A stretch of DNA of 23,482 nt from an uncultured Campylobacter sp. GTDB lineage: Bacteria; Campylobacterota; Campylobacteria; Campylobacterales; Campylobacteraceae. The DNA lies in NCBI RefSeq assembly GCF_938017615.1, contig NZ_CALIJA010000166.1:1-23482 (forward strand), in the 5' to 3' direction. Both the position numbers and the translations under genes were made by a program. The notes below the pieces were generated by a model. It was not told the origin of the DNA. It did not search any database and saw only the letters and a program-made list of their open reading frames with translations. Below are positions 15,328-22,510 of this stretch, one piece after another; positions within the stretch are counted from its first letter, which is position 1, and every line of letters starts with the position of its first letter.

Positions 15328-16271
15328 CTGCGGATATTTTTGATGATGGTATGAGCGTGATTTATCGCCACTACGATCGATCCACCACTTCTGCTGATGA
15401 GATCTCCGCCGACGTAAAGCCCGCTAGTGGCGGTTTGAAGATTTTCATCCACGATCGGCACGCCGTTTTCATCGTAAGCGATGCCGCATTTTTTAAGAAA
15501 ATCGATCGGGCTCGTGCCGCCGATCGCGTAGATCACTCGGTCAAATACGAGCTCGGTGCCATTATCAAATTTTACCAGCACCTTGCCGTTTTCATTCTCA
15601 AGAGCCTCTATATCGATACCTAAGCGCAAGATGATGTTGCCGTATTTGGTCTCGCGCATTACGTCGCTTTCGTTCGTCTCGTTTAGGCGGGTAAATTTAG
15701 GCTTGCGATAGCAAAGCGTCACGACATTGGTTTTACATAGCGCTATAGCGTATTCCGCAGCTGAGTTACCGCCTCCAACGACTAGAATTTTTTCATTGAT
15801 CGTGCATTTATCGAGATTGAAATTTACTCGTTGCGTGATCGAAGGTGGAATTTTATAAGCGGGCTTATTAGGCTTTCCCATCCTGCCAATTGCGACGATG
15901 ACGTTGCGGGCGCGGTATCCAGCCGAACTAGTCGTGATATAAAATTCATCTGCGTGCTTTTCGATCTTTTCGACTTCACTTTTGAAATTCGTATCGATTT
16001 CATCGCTATCTAAGAGCTCGTCGAAATAATTTAGCACGCTCTCTTTCGTGCCGGTTTCAAACGAAATAGAGCCACGCGTCTCGCTGTCAAAGCCCTTATA
16101 TTCTTTATCGACGCGCTTTTTATCTTTGTAAAACTGCCTAATCGTTTGAGAGTGGTTGTCGCCTTTTTCGAGCAGAAGTACATGCGCAAGCCCGTTTCTT
16201 TTGGCTTCTACTACGGAAGCGATGCCGCAAGGACCGCCGCCGATCACCGCCAAGTCGTAAACGTCTATCAT
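15324..16271 (-). CDS. FAD/NAD(P)-binding oxidoreductase (YpdA/thioredoxin reductase-like fold)
   Basis: The 315-residue flavoprotein has an N-terminal FAD motif (VIGGGPCG, 9-16) and an internal NAD(P) motif (VVGGGNSAAEYA, 164-175), with the closing SGLYVGGDLISRSGG block that contacts the flavin. It has the two-Rossmann layout of thioredoxin reductases but no CxxC redox pair, as in the YpdA/bacillithiol-reductase-like group. The physiological electron acceptor cannot be read from sequence. The ATG at 16271 follows AAAGGAAATTT, and a TATAAT lies about 34 bases upstream. It is the promoter-proximal gene of a five-gene operon through trpC and overlaps the methyltransferase start by 4 bp. Confidence 0.88.
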   Translation of the reverse strand: MIDVYDLAVIGGGPCGIASVVEAKRNGLAHVLLLEKGDNHSQTIRQFYKDKKRVDKEYKGFDSETRGSISFETGTKESVLNYFDELLDSDEIDTNFKSEVEKIEKHADEFYITTSSAGYRARNVIVAIGRMGKPNKPAYKIPPSITQRVNFNLDKCTINEKILVVGGGNSAAEYAIALCKTNVVTLCYRKPKFTRLNETNESDVMRETKYGNIILRLGIDIEALENENGKVLVKFDNGTELVFDRVIYAIGGTSPIDFLKKCGIAYDENGVPIVDENLQTATSGLYVGGDLISRSGGSIVVAINHAHTIIKNIRR

Positions 16272-16304
16272 AAATTTCCTTTAATCTTTTAAATTTCATA
16301 CGAA

Positions 16305-16310
16305 ATTATA
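16305..16310 (-). promoter_or_regulatory. -10 box for the oxidoreductase-to-trpC operon
   Basis: The minus strand reads TATAAT here, preceded by TTTTTAC, about 34 bases upstream of the ATG at 16271, with a clear ribosome site between. No trp attenuator or leader peptide is visible, so trpC control here is unlikely to be classical attenuation. Confidence 0.5.
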
Positions 16311-16611
16311 GTAAAAATTCCATTAAAATCAGTGGAATTTCCTAGCAATTTCGCAGCTTAAATTTAAAATTTTAACGCTTATAAGATGCTTGCTTGGCTA
16401 AATTTGAAAAGACATAATTTTCTCCGTTTAAATTTTAAATTTCACGGCGCCAATCCGTTTGTAAAAACTAGCGCGGCAGAAGCTACAGAAGCGGCGAATT
16501 TAAAATTTTACTTCGCCGAGATGGAATTTTGCGAGCTAAGATAAAGCGGCAAGGGCGGTAAAATTTTAAAATTTTACCGCTCAGGCAGAAGTTTTAGTAG
16601 AAGCTTTAAGG
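16311..16611. other. Noncoding spacer with inverted repeats downstream of tonB
   Basis: About 300 bases lie between the oxidoreductase promoter and the tonB stop. I see no gene. The stretch holds many TTTAAATTT and AAAATTTTA words. It also holds an inverted repeat CGGCGAA (16492-16498) / TTCGCCG (16512-16518) with a TAAAATTTTA core in the loop, and the longer palindrome listed separately. Confidence 0.6.
16555..16580 (-). terminator. 26-base perfect palindrome, possible tonB terminator
   Basis: GCGGTAAAATTTT (16555-16567) is followed immediately by its exact complement (16568-16580). It lies 32 bases past the tonB stop, where an operon terminator is expected. In RNA it would fold with a short TTAA loop, but no U-run follows, so termination would depend on the A/U part of the stem. 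A protein-binding site is the alternative. Confidence 0.45.
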
Positions 16612-17466
16612 CTAGTTGAAATTTAGCGTATATTTTATGCTAAAGTTAAATTCCATATCTTTCTCGACCTTTGGAAAGCTACCTTTTGTGCGCTCGACCG
16701 CGCTTAACGCGCCCTCATCAAGCGAATCGACATTCGAGGAAGACGTAACGCGAAGACCCTTAACATCGCCGCTTGCCGTATAGGTAAAGTGCACGCCTAC
16801 GACGCCGATTTTACGCATACGTTGCGCATTTTTAGGGTAGTGCGACTGCGCGTAGCGCGAAATGATGGCGAAAATTTTCTTGCCAACATCGCTATTGCTA
16901 GGATCGCCGCGGCTCGTGATGGCGTCGCTACCGCCGCCCGCTGCGCTGGAGCCACCGCCCCCGCCGCTACCTAGCGAAATAGGCTTTGTCGGATCAAACT
17001 TCGCCGTTAAATTCCTATCGCTGCTTTGAACTTTATGCTCTTTTTTCGGCTTAGGTTTTTCGATCGGTTTTGGTTTTTCTACCGGCTTTGGCTTGGGCTT
17101 TTCGACCGGTTTGGGTTTTTCGACTGCGGGCTCTGGTATAGGCTCCGGTTCAGGAATCGGCTCTGGCTCAGGTATCGGCTCCGGCTCAGGCGGAGTTGGT
17201 TCCGGTTCGGGTTCGGGCTCAGGCTCCGGCGGAGTGGGATCTGGCTCAGGATCCGGTTCAGACTGATCGGAAGGAGGCGGGATATTGGGCTCATCGGAGA
17301 TATCGCCCTGCTTGGCATCATCCATTATGCTATCGATGGAAAAGGCTATCATATCGGGCATGCTAGGCGGCTTCGGTGCCGACGATAAAAGAGCAAAAAC
17401 ACCCACAGCGATGATGCAATGCAGCACCAAAGATACAATGAAGCCTATTGCGCTATCTTTATTCAT
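16612..17466 (-). CDS. tonB: TonB energy-transducing protein
   Basis: TonB spans the periplasm and passes proton-motive energy from ExbB/ExbD to outer-membrane receptors. The 284 residues have one N-terminal transmembrane helix (7-27) with the functional SxxxH motif at S12-H16 (SLVLH). A long periplasmic Pro/Glu stretch follows (63-114, PEPEPIPEP repeats), then Lys/Pro repeats (115-143, EKPKPVEKPKP), a Gly/Ser linker (166-181), and the globular C-terminal domain (about 195-284) with YPKNAQRMRKIGVVGVHFTY and SLDEGALSAV. The rigid PE and KP blocks are coded by degenerate 18-base repeats between about 17049 and 17250. It overlaps exbD by 4 bp, forming exbB-exbD-tonB. Confidence 0.95.
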   Translation of the reverse strand: MNKDSAIGFIVSLVLHCIIAVGVFALLSSAPKPPSMPDMIAFSIDSIMDDAKQGDISDEPNIPPPSDQSEPDPEPDPTPPEPEPEPEPEPTPPEPEPIPEPEPIPEPEPIPEPAVEKPKPVEKPKPKPVEKPKPIEKPKPKKEHKVQSSDRNLTAKFDPTKPISLGSGGGGGSSAAGGGSDAITSRGDPSNSDVGKKIFAIISRYAQSHYPKNAQRMRKIGVVGVHFTYTASGDVKGLRVTSSSNVDSLDEGALSAVERTKGSFPKVEKDMEFNFSIKYTLNFN

Positions 17467-17846
17467 TGCTCTTTTTCGGTCACGATCGCAAATTTTTCAT
17501 GGCCCGCCTTTTTTAGGACATCCATGATAGAAATGAAAGAGGAAAATTTCGAGTCTTTATCGTTTTTCAATACGACAAGATCGTTTTTATCGAGCGCGGC
17601 AATTTTTTTCTCAAGCTCATCCTCGCTTATTGCGACATCGTCTAGATAAATTTTAGATTCGCTATCCACTTTGATGGTAACTTTTTTATCCTCTTGCGGG
17701 TTTTGCGAGCTTGAAGAAGATGGAAGATTTACCTTAATATGCCCCTGCGCAATGAAAGTCGAGACACTAAGCACGATCGCTAGCAGCACCAGCATAATGT
17801 CGATGAACGGGACGATATTTAGCCCGTCTCGTCTAGGGATACTCAT
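17463..17846 (-). CDS. exbD: ExbD biopolymer transport protein
   Basis: ExbD forms the proton channel with ExbB that powers TonB. The 127 residues have a short cytoplasmic N-terminus (MSIPRRDGLN), one transmembrane helix (about 11-33) containing the essential aspartate D16 in VPFIDIMLVLL, and a periplasmic domain. A Ser/Gln-rich linker (43-50) joins them. The length is typical. It overlaps exbB and tonB by 4 bp on either side, so the three proteins are translationally coupled. Confidence 0.95.
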   Translation of the reverse strand: MSIPRRDGLNIVPFIDIMLVLLAIVLSVSTFIAQGHIKVNLPSSSSSQNPQEDKKVTIKVDSESKIYLDDVAISEDELEKKIAALDKNDLVVLKNDKDSKFSSFISIMDVLKKAGHEKFAIVTEKEQ

Positions 17847-18274
17847 CTTTCTACCTCATCGTAGCGGTTTAGAAGCACATCTACCTTGCGGACGAAGCCG
17901 TTGTAGATGATGAGCGTAGGTACGGCGACGACTAGACCGGTAGCCGTAGCTTTAAGGGCAAGCGAGAGACCTTGCATGATAGCCTTGGTATCGATACCGC
18001 TTGCAGTACTCATATCAAAAAATGTGATCATAATGCCAATAACAGTACCTAAAAGACCGATGTACGGAGCATTTGAATAAACAATATAAAGCGTCGTTAA
18101 ATTTTTTGTCAGAGCCTCTTCATATAGCGCCTTGCTTTTGTAATCGCTCGCCTTAACCTTCGAATAAAAAAGCAGCCTTTCGATAGTAAACCACACGACT
18201 AAAAAGCTCATAAATCCGAGGATCGCAAAGATAATGTAATCCACGTAATGCGCCAAAAATTCCATAATGCCCAT
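17843..18274 (-). CDS. exbB: ExbB proton-channel protein (TolQ/MotA family)
   Basis: ExbB is the inner-membrane scaffold of the TonB motor. The 143 residues have three hydrophobic segments: about 10-32, 62-85 (SNAPYIGLLGTVIGIMITFF) and 105-125 (ALKATATGLVVAVPTLIIYN). The second and third carry the family motifs lining the channel. It is the short Campylobacter/Helicobacter type. It is the first gene of exbB-exbD-tonB. ATG 18274 follows AAGGAG, and the promoter region, shared divergently with the receptor gene, carries Fur-like sites. Confidence 0.93.
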   Translation of the reverse strand: MGIMEFLAHYVDYIIFAILGFMSFLVVWFTIERLLFYSKVKASDYKSKALYEEALTKNLTTLYIVYSNAPYIGLLGTVIGIMITFFDMSTASGIDTKAIMQGLSLALKATATGLVVAVPTLIIYNGFVRKVDVLLNRYDEVER

Positions 18275-18394
18275 AAGCTCTCCTTAAAAATTTTAAAAAT
18301 TTTTATAAATTCAGCAAAGTGCCTTGCCAAAAAATGAGCGATTTTATCAAAAGTAGATTTAATTTTTACTAAAATTTTGATGATCGATATTTAA

Positions 18395-18538
18395 ATTATA
18401 TTTTATCATTTAGCTTTATTTAATGATAATAAAGCATTCGGAGATAAAATTGTAATGATTTTAAAATGTCTTGATAATTAATATAAAATAAAGGATTAAT
18501 TTTATATTATTCGCCGTTTTTTAATCTTATTATCATTT
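18395..18538. promoter_or_regulatory. Divergent exbB / receptor control region with Fur-like sites
   Basis: This A/T-rich region holds repeated GATAAT/ATTATC-like half sites: TTATCATT (18403-18410), its exact complement AATGATAA (18422-18429), TAATGATT (18453-18460), TGATAATT (18472-18479) and TTATTATCATTT (18527-18538). The first pair is an inverted repeat just upstream of a minus-strand TATAAT (18395-18400), suited to control exbB. The last lies just before the receptor start. The sites resemble the Fur box core, and both flanking transcripts are iron-uptake genes, so iron repression is likely. Confidence 0.55.
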
Positions 18539-18549
18539 GGGAATTTCGT

Positions 18550-20617
18550 ATGAAAAAATTTCATCTGGCTTTGTCTTTGTGCGCGGTTCTTTGCTTAAGC
18601 GCACAAGCAGACGAGAAATCAAGCGCTACGGACGCGTCCAAAAGCAAGGATTCAAATACGCAAAGCCTAGGCGTAATCGAAGTTACTAGCGATTCTAGCA
18701 CGCCTAGCACCGTGGATGATGTCAAAATCAACACCCGCAACGCTACGCTCATCAAAGATGTATTTCGCGACATTCCGGGCGTGTATGTGGGCGGCACCAA
18801 CGGCATGAATCAAAAAATTTATATGCGTGGCGTAAGCGATCGTGGCTTAAATATCACGATTGACGGCGCGAAGCAAAACGGCAATACCTTTCATCACAAC
18901 GCCGATTTACTAATCGATCCTGATCTTATCAAAGCCGTAGAGGTCGATGTAGGCGCGCGCTCGGTCGTGAACGGCTCGGGCGCTTTGGGCGGCTCAGTTG
19001 CCTTCAAGACGGTAGACGCTTCTGACATGCTTGAGGACGGTCAGGATATCGGCGCCAAGCTCAAAGTGGGCTATACAAGCAATAACGAAGGCTATTCGCA
19101 AAGCGCGATGCTTTGGCAGAGCGTTTGATAGCCTAGATATGCTTGCTGCGTTTAAGCACTACGGATACGGCTTCGGCGAATCGGGCAACGGCAAGCCTAC
19201 GGGCGGCGACGGCAACGATATAAATTATTTATTAAAAGCGGGCTATAGCTTTTTGGATTTTCATAAAATTTCGCTCTCTACCGAGCATATGCAGTATAAA
19301 GGTCTCTATCCGCTGCGACCGGAATTCGGCTCATGGTTAAACGGACAGCTGGATAACCGCAAATACGAGCGCGATACGCACACGATCAAATACACATATA
19401 ATCCAAGCGACCTGCTAGAACTCGACATCACTGGATACTACACAAAGCATCAACGCATCGGATCGACTTCGACGAACGTAAAATGGGGCGTCGAGACCAA
19501 AGGCGGCAAAATCGGCGCTAAGAGTAAATTTGAAACGGGCGATCTGGCTCATACGCTGCGCTACGGCTTTGATTACTACCGCTCCGAAAACTACGTCAAG
19601 CCCGGCAATCTACGCCCCGAGAAGGTTGATAATTATAGCTTTTATATCGAGGATGCTATGCGCTACGGCGGGCTTACGGTAACTCCCGGCGTGCGCTACG
19701 AAAGGCACGAGCTAAAGACTTATAACGGCAGAGGCGCGAATATTTCGAGCTACAAATATAAATTTGACGAAGTAAGCTCCGCCTTGGCGCTTGATTACGA
19801 GATCGGCGCGGGATTCGGAGCGTTTGCGAGCTATGCACGAGTATTTAGAGGACCTGACGTAATGGAGAGCATGATGGCTGCGGGTACTAGCCGCGGCAGA
19901 CCACTAAGCTGGATGGCCAATGAAAATTTAAAAGCCACTACGGGTAACGCCTACGAAATAGGCGGTCGCTACAAAAGCGATCTGGCAGAAAATTCCTCAG
20001 TAAGCCTAACTGCGAAGTATTTCAGAACGGAATATAAAAATTTAATCGTAGATAACAACGCGGCGGGCGGAATCGTCGGCTGCCCGGGAGGCGCAGCAAA
20101 TACTTTATGCAGGGCTAACGCAGGCGGTGCGGACATTGACGGCGTCGAGCTTTTCGCAAGATTAATATTAGATGATTTGAGCCTTGCTGCGGGTTACACA
20201 CACCAGCACGTAGAATATAAAGACCGCGTACGCAGGGGCTCGGGCTATCTAAGCTCAAACATCATCGGCTACCGCGACTATGGCGATAAATACACCTTCA
20301 ATGCCGAGTACGCAATCTCTGCGGCGGATCTACTGCTGGGCTATAACTTGCTCTTTTTCAACTCCAAAAACGTAGCCTCCGCAAATAGCGACGAAAAAAC
20401 AAAAGTGCCTAGCTACGCGGTTCACGATCTATACGTCACTTACGCTCCAGATAGCGGACGATTTAAAGGGCTTGAGATCAACGCGGGCGTTTACAATCTC
20501 TTTGATAAAGCCTACGCATCGCACTCGCAGCGCAGCGCCGATTTCACCGGAGATTCAAATGCTATCGACTGGGAGCCCGGACGAAATTTCAAGCTAAGCG
20601 TGGCGTATAAATTTTAA
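18550..20617 (+). pseudogene. TonB-dependent outer-membrane receptor, frameshifted (FrpB/FetA-like)
   Basis: The coding sequence is split between two frames. Frame 1 (18550-19128) has a signal peptide (MKKFHLALSLCAVLCLSAQA), a TonB-box-like GVIEVTS (41-47), and a plug domain with VFRDIPGVYVGGTNGMNQKI (71-90), YMRGVSDRGLNITIDGAKQN (91-110) and VNGSGALGGSVAFKT. It stops at TGA after AMLWQSV. The barrel continues in the next frame from about 19110 (AFDSLDMLAAF) to 20617, ending in FKLSVAYKF with the terminal Phe usual for outer-membrane barrels. The total length (2068 bases) is one over a multiple of three, consistent with a 1-base insertion or 2-base deletion near AGCGTTT. The plug and GLYPLRPEF region recall FrpB/FetA iron-siderophore receptors. 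It may be a real mutation or a sequencing error. Confidence 0.85.
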
Positions 20618-20678
20618 AGCTTACGCGAGATGACGGTACGAAATTTTGCACGCTAAAGCGGCGAAATTTTAAAAATTC

Positions 20679-20712
20679 AAAACCCTTGGAATTTCAAAAT
20701 TCTAAGGGTTTT
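20679..20712 (+). terminator. Terminator of the receptor gene
   Basis: AAAACCCTT (20679-20687) pairs with AAGGGTTTT (20704-20712), with an inner GAATTT/AAATTC pairing, then TATAAATTT follows. It lies about 60 bases past the receptor stop on the same strand. Confidence 0.65.
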
Positions 20713-20978
20713 ATAAATTTGAAATTCTTAGACTTAGAATTTCAAGCTTTTAAATCCTACTAACATAAATTTTCTCGTAAAATTCTTGCGAATAGCAAAA
20801 TTCTCATTTGCAATAAAATTCTAGCTTACGGCAAAATCCCCAAAATTAAAAGCGATATCCGCAACGCTTCACATCCAAAGCTCGCTTAGAATTTATAAAA
20901 TTCCTCCCGCTTCAAGTGCCGTCCGTTTACTCTTCATCGTTAAAATTCCGTTTTAAATTCTACTTAAAAGGAGAGCCT
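20713..20978. other. Noncoding leader region before creD
   Basis: I see no gene here. A second hairpin, GAAATTCT (20721-20728) / AGAATTTC (20736-20743), follows the terminator. The rest is repeated AAAATTC and AAATTT words to about 20910. Promoter elements for creD cannot be assigned. An upstream in-frame ATG at 20916 exists but lacks a ribosome site. Confidence 0.5.
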
Positions 20979-22367
20979 TTGTTAAATTATACTAAAAACG
21001 CCATTCGCGGAGCATTTTGGACGAAACCGTTTATAGTTTTAGTGCTGCTTTTGCTGCTGCTAATTCCGCTAAGCTTTATCGATAATCTTACCTACTCGCG
21101 CTCCGAAACCAAGCAGCTCGCGCAGGATTCGATCCTCACACCGGTGGGCGGCGAGCTGCAAATCCAGGGCCTTGCGATCGTAGTGCCCTACGCAGAGATA
21201 ATCGAAGCGATAGACAAAAGCAACAACGAGCTCGTAAAAAGGCGCGTAGAGAAAAATTTCATCATCGTGCCTAAAAACTACTCCCTCGCGGCGGAGATCG
21301 ACCCCACCTATCTAAAGCGCGGGATTTTTCGCGTTCCGATATATAACGGCGACTTTGCGCTTAAGGCGGACTTTGAGGCGATAAACTATACCGAGCTCGG
21401 CGTCGATCCTGCGCGGCTAAATTTCGACGAAGCCGTGCTAGTGCTCGGCGTAGGCAATCAAAAATCCTTCACCGCTTCTCCCGCTTTAAGCCTAAACGGC
21501 AAGGAGCTTAAGCAATATCACGGAAACACCGAAGCTAAAATTTTCGATCGGAGTTTAATCTACAAGCTCCCCACTTCAGCGCTGTCGTCTGATTTTAGCA
21601 TCAGCGGTACGCTTAAAATCCAAGGCGGCGAGGCACTTCATCTAGCTCCGATCGCGCAAAATAGCCGTTTTGAAATTAGCTCTACTTGGGCATCGCCTAG
21701 CTTTGGCGGCGGCTTTATCGCCAAATCGCGCGAGGTAAGCGCTAACGGCTTTAAAGCTTCGTGGGAAGTTACAGGCTTAGCCGCAGGCATTGCTCCTGCG
21801 TGGCTTGCAGATCAAGATGACCGCGTCGCTATGACGAACTGGCGCAGCAACGACGATAGAAATGATGCCGTAAGCATCGGCTTCATCGAGCCCGTGAACA
21901 ACTACTCGCTGATTAAGCGCTGCACGGATTACGCTCTGTTATTCTTAGCGGTGCCGTTTTTGGCGATCTTTTTGTGCGAGGTTTATACTCACGAGCGCAT
22001 CCACCCGATCCAATATCTACTCATCGGGCTTGAGGACGTCGTTTTCTACCTGCTGGTACTTTCACTCTCCGAACACATGGGCTTTGCGCTTAGCTATGCT
22101 GCTTCGGCGATCGCGGTAAGCGCGATAGTATTTTTCTACGCAAGCGCGATTTTCAAAGGCGCGCGCTGGGGCATTTTCATCACTTGCGTTCAGCTCGTTT
22201 CATATGCGATCCTCTATGTCATCTTAAATTCCGAAGACTACGCCCTATTAATGGGAAGTCTGATGATATTCGCGGTGATTTCGCTGGTGATGTATTTTAC
22301 GCGCAAGCTCGACTGGTACGACACCGCAATCCCAAGCGGCGAGAAAAAACAAGAGCCTGAAATTTAG
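20979..22367 (+). CDS. creD: CreD-family inner-membrane protein
   Basis: The 462-residue protein belongs to the CreD family, whose E. coli member is an inner-membrane protein of the CreBC regulon and affects colicin E2 tolerance and envelope integrity. It has an N-terminal transmembrane helix (about 17-34), a large periplasmic domain (about 35-310) including LTPVGGELQIQGLAIVVPYA, and a C-terminal cluster of four to five helices. That cluster carries family blocks FIEPVNNYSLIKRCTDYALL, ERIHPIQYLLIGLEDVVFYL, LSLSEHMGFALSY and EDYALLMGSL. The start is TTG at 20979, fixed by AAGGAG five bases upstream; starting at the ATG at 20916 would add 21 residues upstream of the ribosome site. No creBC pair is nearby. 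It ends 32 bases before a terminator. Confidence 0.92.
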   Translation: MLNYTKNAIRGAFWTKPFIVLVLLLLLLIPLSFIDNLTYSRSETKQLAQDSILTPVGGELQIQGLAIVVPYAEIIEAIDKSNNELVKRRVEKNFIIVPKNYSLAAEIDPTYLKRGIFRVPIYNGDFALKADFEAINYTELGVDPARLNFDEAVLVLGVGNQKSFTASPALSLNGKELKQYHGNTEAKIFDRSLIYKLPTSALSSDFSISGTLKIQGGEALHLAPIAQNSRFEISSTWASPSFGGGFIAKSREVSANGFKASWEVTGLAAGIAPAWLADQDDRVAMTNWRSNDDRNDAVSIGFIEPVNNYSLIKRCTDYALLFLAVPFLAIFLCEVYTHERIHPIQYLLIGLEDVVFYLLVLSLSEHMGFALSYAASAIAVSAIVFFYASAIFKGARWGIFITCVQLVSYAILYVILNSEDYALLMGSLMIFAVISLVMYFTRKLDWYDTAIPSGEKKQEPEI

Positions 22368-22399
22368 CCTTTAAATTTGCCGCTAAATTTAATCGCGAC

Positions 22400-22428
22400 G
22401 GCCTTTGGAGTTTTAAAATCCAAAGGCC
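22400..22428 (+). terminator. Terminator of creD
   Basis: A perfect 10-bp stem, GGCCTTTGGA (22400-22409) with TCCAAAGGCC (22419-22428), has a 9-base loop and is followed by ATTTTAAATTT. It lies 32 bases after the creD stop. Confidence 0.85.
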
Positions 22429-22486
22429 ATTTTAAATTTGCTCGCTAAATTTCAACTGCCAAAATTTTATCTATTTAAAATTTAGC

Positions 22487-22510
22487 CGCCGCGGCAGACA
22501 AACCGCGGCG
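22487..22510. repeat. GC hairpin at the edge of the terminase fragment
   Basis: CGCCGCGG (22487-22494) and CCGCGGCG (22503-22510) are exact complements around an 8-base loop (CAGACAAA). It sits where the DNA changes from A/T-rich Campylobacter-type spacer to phage-type coding sequence. Confidence 0.6.

Noticed and set aside
17049..17250. Tandem repeats in tonB as an unusual element
   Set aside because: The Pro-Glu and Lys-Pro repeats are the normal rigid periplasmic region of TonB proteins.
19110..19131. Phase-variable switch in the receptor gene
   Set aside because: No homopolymer or multi-copy short repeat is present at the break, so slipped-strand switching is not supported.
19031..20617. 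Independent gene starting at 19031
   Set aside because: The first ~27 residues in that frame overlap good plug-domain code in frame 1 and have no signal peptide. It is the barrel half of one broken receptor gene.
20916..20978. Longer CreD starting at ATG 20916
   Set aside because: The extra 21 residues include the AAGGAG ribosome site for the TTG at 20979, and the family N-terminus fits the shorter form.
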